From Neisseriaceae bacterium (GTDB lineage Bacteria > Pseudomonadota > Gammaproteobacteria > Burkholderiales > Neisseriaceae): a stretch of 8,450 bases of DNA. A program made the translations under genes and the position numbers. The notes under the pieces are model-generated. The model worked only from the letters and a program-made list of their open reading frames with translations, had not been told where the DNA came from and did not search any database. Positions 5,550 through 8,450 of the stretch are shown piece by piece (positions within the stretch are counted from its first letter, which is position 1; every line of letters begins with the position of its first letter). The stretch is taken from positions 1 to 8,450 of the forward strand of contig JAFSQZ010000089.1 in the NCBI GenBank assembly GCA_017446355.1, written 5' to 3'.

Positions 5550-5655
5550 TATAGTCGTTTCAAATTAACACGTACAAGGCGACAACGCCCGCCGTGTACG
5601 AGTAGTACATAAGGGCGTTGGCAACGCTGTACTATTTGTATTTGAAACGACTATA
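5550..5655. mobile_element. Correia-like miniature inverted-repeat element
   Basis: This 106-base element has perfect 16-base terminal inverted repeats: TATAGTCGTTTCAAAT (5550-5565) and ATTTGAAACGACTATA (5640-5655). Complementarity continues imperfectly inward, pairing the CAACGCCC region near 5583-5590 with GGGCGTTG near 5613-5620, so the transcript would fold into a long hairpin. The TATAGT ends and internal words such as ACAAGGCGAC and GTACTATTTGT recall Neisseria Correia-type elements, though the terminal sequence (TATAGTCG instead of TATAGTGG) differs. It has no ORF. It lies 12 bases after ruvC and may shape the 3' end of its mRNA. Confidence 0.8.
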
Positions 5656-5802
5656 AAGTGTTGATAACAGTTAAGACGGTAATCATCTTTAAAATTAGGA
5701 GCTTGTTACAGTTTGCTTTCACAAACTTCGCAATAACAGTTTAATCAATCTTTCAGGCAGCCTGAAACAACGTTCGGCGAAAGTCAAAACTTAAACAAAC
5801 AC
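5656..5802. other. Non-coding stretch between repeats, little recognisable
   Basis: I find no ORF that looks like a gene. It holds a small perfect inverted repeat, AGTTTG (5710-5715) and CAAACT (5722-5727), a DUS at 5752-5766, and otherwise AT-rich sequence. No terminator with a T tract is visible. It lies between convergent ruvC and the trans-sulfuration gene, between two repeat elements. Confidence 0.5.
5752..5766. repeat. DNA uptake sequence, palindromic 15-mer
   Basis: TTCAGGCAGCCTGAA in the ruvC-trans-sulfuration gap. It brackets the left side of the composite repeat at 5803-5930. Confidence 0.9.
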
Positions 5803-5930
5803 GTCATTGCGAGCATTAACACAGTTAATGCGTGGCAATCTCCTGATTTAAACTGTGTGTCATCATCATTGATTAACAAAATGCGTTATTGGAAGATTGC
5901 CACGCCTTGTTTCACACGGTTTGCAATGAC
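5803..5930. repeat. Composite GTCATTGC/GGCAATC inverted repeat (128 bases)
   Basis: Two related short units face each other. The left unit runs from GTCATTGCGAGC to GCGTGGCAATC (5803-5840) and contains a perfect 8-bp hairpin, GCATTAAC-ACA-GTTAATGC (5813-5831). The right unit runs from GATTGCCACGC to TTGCAATGAC (5895-5930). The inner words GCGTGGCAATC (5830-5840) and GATTGCCACGC (5895-5905) are exact 11-base complements. The 54-base centre shows no ORF. The element is bracketed by DUS at 5752-5766 and 5939-5953. Single units of the family occur at 3270-3305 and 8275-8308. Confidence 0.75.
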
Positions 5931-5938
5931 AGTAAAAT

Positions 5939-5953
5939 TTCAGGCTGCCTGAA
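5939..5953. repeat. DNA uptake sequence, palindromic 15-mer
   Basis: TTCAGGCTGCCTGAA, 16 bases beyond the stop of the leftward trans-sulfuration gene and eight bases from the right end of the composite repeat. Confidence 0.9.
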
Positions 5954-5969
5954 ATACTATTTTTTATTG

Positions 5970-7124
5970 TTACAAAGTCGTATTTAAAGCTTGGTCAATA
6001 TCGGCATAAATATCTTCAATGTCTTCAATACCTATTGAAAAACGCAATAAACCTATGCGAATGCCTTGTTGTTCTTTAATATCGGCTGGAACGCCGCTGT
6101 GTGATTGCGTATAGCAATGATTCACCAAGCTTTCTACGCCACCTAAACTGGCTGCCATATGAATCATTTTTAGGTGTTTAATCACGCTGTTTGCAGCTTC
6201 TTTGCTGTTGTTTTTGAGATAAACCGATACCACCGCACCTGCGCCTCGCATTTGTTTTTGGGCAAGTTCGTATTGTTCGTGGTTAGGCAAACCAGGATAA
6301 AATACTTTTTCAATAGCGGGGTGTTGGTTTAAGCGTTGCGCAATTTCTTGGGCATTGGCAAGATGTTGTTTCATACGAACGGCTAATGTTTTGATGCCAC
6401 GCAAAACTAACCAGCAGTCCATTGGTGCTGCCACCGCGCCTGTGGTGATGAGCGTGCTTTGCAATGCTTGTGCAAGCGTTTGGTCTTTTACGGCCGCTAC
6501 ACCCATCAATACATCTGAATGTCCACATAAATATTTAGTCGCCGAGTGGAAAACAATATCACAGCCCAAATCCAGCGGATTTTGTAAATAAGGTGTCGCA
6601 AACGTGTTGTCAATACCGACTAATGCGCCGTGTGCTTTGGCTTTGGTTGCAAGTGCTTGAATGTCTACTAAACGCAAAAGTGGGTTAGACGGTGTTTCTA
6701 ACCAAAGCATTTTTACTGTATGTTGCGCCAAAATTTCGTCTAAATGTTCAGGCTGCCTTAAATCAGCAAAAATAACGTTTACACCCCATTTTTGGTAAAC
6801 ATCTAGCAATAAATCATAACTGCCACCATAAATATCACTTACGGCAACAATGGTGTCATTGGGGCGTAAAAATGTACGCAAAATACAATCAATGCCTGCG
6901 ACACCACTGGCAAAAGCAAAACCGTGTGTGCCTTTTTCTAATGCCGCAATGGTGTTTTCCAAAATTTTTCGCGTAGGATTAGCGATGCGCGAATAACGAA
7001 ACGGTATGTTTTCACCTATTTCGTGTAAGGCAAACATACTGTTTTGATAAATGGGTGGCATCAATGCGCGATTATGTTCATCTGGATTGTAAGACGAATG
7101 AATAACTTCGGTGGCAAATTGCAT
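5970..7124 (-). CDS. metB: PLP-dependent trans-sulfuration enzyme, MetB/cystathionine gamma-synthase family
   Basis: This 384-residue cytoplasmic enzyme belongs to the Cys/Met metabolism PLP family. The signature DIVFHSATKYLCGHS (189-203) holds the PLP lysine Lys197. Other cofactor residues include Tyr44/Arg46 in FRYSRIANPTR (phosphate, from the partner subunit), Tyr99 in DIYGG (ring stacking) and Asp172 in GIDNTFATPY (pyridine nitrogen). ETPSNP (143-148) and SLGGVESLVNH near the C-terminus are typical. Length matches the family. The choice between cystathionine gamma-synthase, gamma-lyase and beta-lyase cannot be made from motifs alone, so the symbol is tentative. The start at 7124 has AAAGGAA about six bases upstream. 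It is divergent from folE2 with a 138-base gap. A DUS is translated within it at 6747-6758 (LRQPEH). I see no clear terminator after it, only repeats. Confidence 0.87.
   Translation of the reverse strand: MQFATEVIHSSYNPDEHNRALMPPIYQNSMFALHEIGENIPFRYSRIANPTRKILENTIAALEKGTHGFAFASGVAGIDCILRTFLRPNDTIVAVSDIYGGSYDLLLDVYQKWGVNVIFADLRQPEHLDEILAQHTVKMLWLETPSNPLLRLVDIQALATKAKAHGALVGIDNTFATPYLQNPLDLGCDIVFHSATKYLCGHSDVLMGVAAVKDQTLAQALQSTLITTGAVAAPMDCWLVLRGIKTLAVRMKQHLANAQEIAQRLNQHPAIEKVFYPGLPNHEQYELAQKQMRGAGAVVSVYLKNNSKEAANSVIKHLKMIHMAASLGGVESLVNHCYTQSHSGVPADIKEQQGIRIGLLRFSIGIEDIEDIYADIDQALNTTL
6747..6758 (-). repeat. DNA uptake sequence (12-mer) inside the trans-sulfuration gene
   Basis: The plus strand reads TTCAGGCTGCCT, so the minus (coding) strand carries AGGCAGCCTGAA. 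It encodes part of Leu-Arg-Gln-Pro-Glu-His at residues 122-127, a surface-type segment between a beta strand and a helix. Confidence 0.85.
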
Positions 7125-7188
7125 TTGTATTCCTTTTACGGTTTATAGTGAGAATTTATCTTAATTGTATGAGAAAACCGTGTTGCAG

Positions 7189-7197
7189 TGTTATACT
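7189..7197 (+). promoter_or_regulatory. Possible extended -10 promoter for folE2
   Basis: TGTTATACT fits the extended -10 form TGnTATAAT with one mismatch. Transcription would start near 7204, giving a leader of about 60 bases that includes a DUS (7233-7244) and the AGAAGGAAG ribosome-binding site. No -35 box at standard spacing stands out, as is common with extended -10 promoters. I saw no convincing Zur-type palindrome. Confidence 0.4.
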
Positions 7198-7232
7198 TTC
7201 GCACTTGTTTTTTCACGTTTTGACAGCATTTA

Positions 7233-7244
7233 AGGCTGCCTGAA
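7233..7244 (+). repeat. DNA uptake sequence (12-mer) in the folE2 leader
   Basis: AGGCTGCCTGAA ends directly at an in-frame ATG (7245) and lies just upstream of the real folE2 ribosome-binding site. The 5' side is TTTA, so the site is not the 15-base palindrome. Confidence 0.88.
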
Positions 7245-7262
7245 ATGTCTAGAAGGAAGACC

Positions 7263-8036
7263 ATGAACAGTATTGCCGATGTGCAAAACAGCAATGATTT
7301 ACGCAATATGCCCATTAACCGTGTGGGCATCAAAGATTTACAACTGCCTGTACGCATTCAAAGCCAAGACGGTGAACAAGCGACCGTTGCACAATGTACT
7401 ATGACGGTATTTTTGCCTGCCGATAAAAAAGGTACGCATATGTCGCGTTTTGTTGCCTTAATGGAAGAAAATAATGAAGCGTTTAATTACACAACCTTGA
7501 AAAAAATAACGCATCAAATGGTGCAACGACTTGAATCCGATTCAGGTGATATTTGTCTAACTTTCCCTTTTTTCCGCCGCAAAACCGCGCCGATTACAGG
7601 GATTCAATCTTTATTGAATTACCAAGTAAGCTTTTCAGGCTGCCTGAAAAAAGGAGTTTATCAATCCACTTTGCGGATAATCGTTCCTGTAACCAGTTTA
7701 TGTCCGTGTTCCAAAGAAATCTCTGATTACGGCGCACACAATCAACGTTCACACGTTACCGTAACTTTGCAATGTAATGGAGAAATCACTGTTGAAGAAG
7801 TGATAGACTGGGTAGAAAACCAAGCATCTTGCCAACTTTATGGTTTGCTCAAACGTCCTGATGAAAAATTTGTTACCGAAAAAGCGTATGACAATCCAAA
7901 ATTTGTGGAAGATATGGTGCGTGATATTGCCGTGATTTTGCGCAACGATAAACGCATTGATGGCTTTGTGGTGGAAAGTGAAAACTTTGAATCCATTCAC
8001 AATCATTCTGCATATGCAATGATTGTTTCGGAATAA
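7263..8036 (+). CDS. folE2: GTP cyclohydrolase FolE2 (type IB)
   Basis: FolE2 converts GTP to 7,8-dihydroneopterin triphosphate, the first step of folate synthesis, and replaces zinc-dependent FolE in Neisseria and many other bacteria. The 257-residue protein is full length. It has the hallmark VTSLCPCSKEISDYGAHNQRSHVTV (143-167) containing the catalytic and metal-binding Cys147 and His159. KRPDEKFVTEKAYDNPKFVEDMVRD (197-221) includes Glu201, and VVESENFESIHNHSAYA (236-252) includes His246. These agree with my recollection of the metal ligands in gonococcal FolE2. I chose ATG 7263 because AGAAGGAAG sits just upstream and because the MNSIADVQ start matches Neisseria. An in-frame ATG at 7245 abuts the DUS and lacks a ribosome-binding site. 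A palindromic DUS is translated at residues 124-129 (FSGCLK). The gene is monocistronic, with a terminator directly after its stop. Confidence 0.96.
   Translation: MNSIADVQNSNDLRNMPINRVGIKDLQLPVRIQSQDGEQATVAQCTMTVFLPADKKGTHMSRFVALMEENNEAFNYTTLKKITHQMVQRLESDSGDICLTFPFFRRKTAPITGIQSLLNYQVSFSGCLKKGVYQSTLRIIVPVTSLCPCSKEISDYGAHNQRSHVTVTLQCNGEITVEEVIDWVENQASCQLYGLLKRPDEKFVTEKAYDNPKFVEDMVRDIAVILRNDKRIDGFVVESENFESIHNHSAYAMIVSE
7634..7648. repeat. DNA uptake sequence, palindromic 15-mer inside folE2
   Basis: TTCAGGCTGCCTGAA is read in frame as part of Phe-Ser-Gly-Cys-Leu-Lys, FolE2 residues 124-129. This falls in a beta-hairpin-like segment (QVSF..GVYQ) between conserved blocks. Confidence 0.9.
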
Positions 8037-8064
8037 AAAAGGGGCTGAATAAGCCCTCTTTTTT
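8037..8064. terminator. Intrinsic terminator after folE2, probably bidirectional
   Basis: The stem GGGCT (8042-8046) pairs with AGCCC (8052-8056) around GAATA and is followed by TCTTTTTT. An A-run precedes the stem and extends the pairing. On the minus strand the A-run becomes a T tract, so the hairpin could also end transcription of the leftward ORF that stops at 8103. It begins immediately after the folE2 stop. Confidence 0.88.
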
Positions 8065-8102
8065 ATCTGTTTTAATGATTTTGAAACCTGAAAAACACCC
8101 AT

Positions 8103-8279
8103 TTACCATTCATCACTTTTTTCAACTTCACCACGTCCTGCGCTAAACATTCGGTAGTCGCCACCTGGCAAATAATTGCCTGTGCTGCTAATCTCATCGG
8201 CAAACGCACTGTTGGCAAAGAATATAATAAATAAAATCAAAAAACCTTTCAGGCTGCCTGAAAGATAAAAATCGGTCAT
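8103..8279 (-). CDS. Short probable secreted peptide, unknown function, start uncertain
   Basis: I do not recognise this protein. From the ATG at 8279 it has 58 residues. A hydrophobic segment, GFLILFIIFFANSAFA, ends in an AxA-type signal peptidase I site before DEISS. This would leave a mature peptide of about 31 residues, mostly polar, with GNYLPGGDYRMF and an acidic end (EVEKSDEW). No lipobox cysteine or known domain is seen. The ATG lies within a repeat unit (GCAATGAC), has no ribosome-binding site, and residues 6-11 are translated DUS. A TTG at 8240, with GAAAGG just upstream, may be the true start, though it would leave a short n-region without lysine. The open frame extends to 8408, but that part is translated repeat. 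The terminator at 8037-8064 also serves this strand, which supports a real gene. A truncated remnant is the alternative. Confidence 0.45.
   Translation of the reverse strand: MTDFYLSGSLKGFLILFIIFFANSAFADEISSTGNYLPGGDYRMFSAGRGEVEKSDEW
8248..8262. repeat. DNA uptake sequence, palindromic 15-mer
   Basis: TTCAGGCTGCCTGAA. On the minus strand it would be read as Leu-Ser-Gly-Ser-Leu-Lys at the N-terminus of the short ORF if the ATG at 8279 is used. Confidence 0.9.
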
Positions 8280-8308
8280 TGCGAACGAGCGCAGCGAGTG
8301 TGGCAATC
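8248..8308. repeat. GATTGCCAC...GCAATGAC repeat unit with terminal DUS (copy 3, inverted)
   Basis: Read on the minus strand, GATTGCCACAC is followed by TTCGCAATGACCGATTTTTATC and the DUS TTCAGGCAGCCTGAA. This matches the unit at 3270-3330 in order and nearly in spacing. On the plus strand the core is GTCATTGCGAACGAGC...GTGTGGCAATC (8275-8308). It overlaps the uncertain start of the short secreted-peptide ORF. Confidence 0.75.
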
Positions 8309-8328
8309 TTTTTAAAACGCGTACCGCT

Positions 8329-8343
8329 TTCAGGCTGCCTGAA
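8329..8343. repeat. DNA uptake sequence, palindromic 15-mer
   Basis: TTCAGGCTGCCTGAA, between the repeat unit at 8275-8308 and the one at 8355-8423. A third, incomplete DUS (TTCAGGCTTG) follows at about 8431, near the window end. Confidence 0.9.
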
Positions 8344-8354
8344 TGTGTTGTTGC

Positions 8355-8423
8355 GTCATTCTGAACCGTAGGCGAAGTATCTTTGTGTGGATAAGTGAGA
8401 TTATTCACTTCGTTCAGAATGAC
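8355..8423. repeat. GTCATTCTGAA...TTCAGAATGAC inverted repeat (copy C core)
   Basis: Perfect 11-base ends, GTCATTCTGAA (8355-8365) and TTCAGAATGAC (8413-8423), enclose a 47-base centre without an ORF. The same kind of core (GTCATTTTGA...TTCAGAATGAC) sits inside the larger element at 4733-4865. Here the outer TGAAACCTTTGCAAAAC ends are absent, so the core seems able to occur alone. Confidence 0.7.
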
Positions 8424-8450
8424 GGCATTTTTCAGGCTTGTTACCGATTG

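Noticed and set aside
7125..7262. Zur operator or folate/preQ1 riboswitch ahead of folE2
   Set aside because: No suitable palindrome around the TGTTATA word and no conserved aptamer elements could be recognised in the roughly 60-base leader.
7136..7357. Minus-strand open frame of 73 codons between the trans-sulfuration gene and folE2
   Set aside because: It overlaps the 5' end of folE2 and the divergent promoter region, with no domain or convincing ribosome-binding site.
7749..8109. Two overlapping minus-strand open frames of 117 and 78 codons
   Set aside because: They are antisense to the conserved 3' half of folE2 and run through its terminator. No family resemblance.
8280..8408. N-terminal extension of the short secreted-peptide ORF to an ATG at 8408
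   Set aside because: These 43 codons are translated DUS and inverted repeats. The signal peptide would then be internal.

Overview
The window looks like chromosomal DNA from a member of the Neisseriaceae in the Kingella/Simonsiella/Alysiella group. The main clue is a short word, TTCAGGCWGCCTGAA or its 12-base core, which occurs 14 times in full. This is the DNA uptake sequence (DUS) dialect known from Kingella (AGGCAGCCTGAA) and Simonsiella (AGGCTGCCTGAA), not the Neisseria form ATGCCGTCTGAA. The proteins (FolE2, ScpA, DprA, RuvC) also read as Neisseria-like. The DNA is moderately AT-rich by eye. I do not assign a species.

Layout, left to right. (1) Positions 1-216 are the 3' end of pgi (glucose-6-phosphate isomerase), cut by the window edge. 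(2) 217-457 is a convergent gap with a decayed inverted-repeat element and an AT-rich hairpin. (3) 458-3164 is a leftward gene group in transcription order dprA, yjdM (phnA), scpA and a small glutaredoxin-like gene, with short gaps, two of which contain a DUS. (4) 3337-4704 is leftward clcA, a ClC-type chloride/proton exchanger. (5) 4705-4995 is a divergent gap with a well-preserved copy of the same inverted-repeat element and a possible ruvC promoter. (6) 4996-5538 is ruvC. (7) 5539-5969 is a repeat-rich convergent gap with a Correia-like miniature element and a composite GTCATTGC/GGCAATC repeat. (8) 5970-7124 is a leftward PLP-dependent trans-sulfuration enzyme (MetB family). (9) 7263-8036 is rightward folE2, closed by a clear intrinsic terminator. 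(10) 8103-8279 is a short leftward ORF for a probable secreted peptide. (11) 8280-8450 is repeats and DUS only.

The protein genes are housekeeping: glycolysis, chromosome segregation, recombination, ion transport, sulfur amino acids and folate. Two fit natural transformation: dprA protects incoming single-stranded DNA and the DUS copies label DNA for uptake; ruvC resolves recombination junctions. I found no phage, CRISPR, toxin-antitoxin or defence genes.

The unusual content is between the genes. Several families of small inverted repeats are bracketed by DUS. In three copies of one family the distance to the DUS is nearly constant, suggesting the DUS is part of the repeat unit. Repeat ends or DUS also supply stop codons (pgi, the glutaredoxin-like gene), fill intergenic spacers and are translated inside genes.
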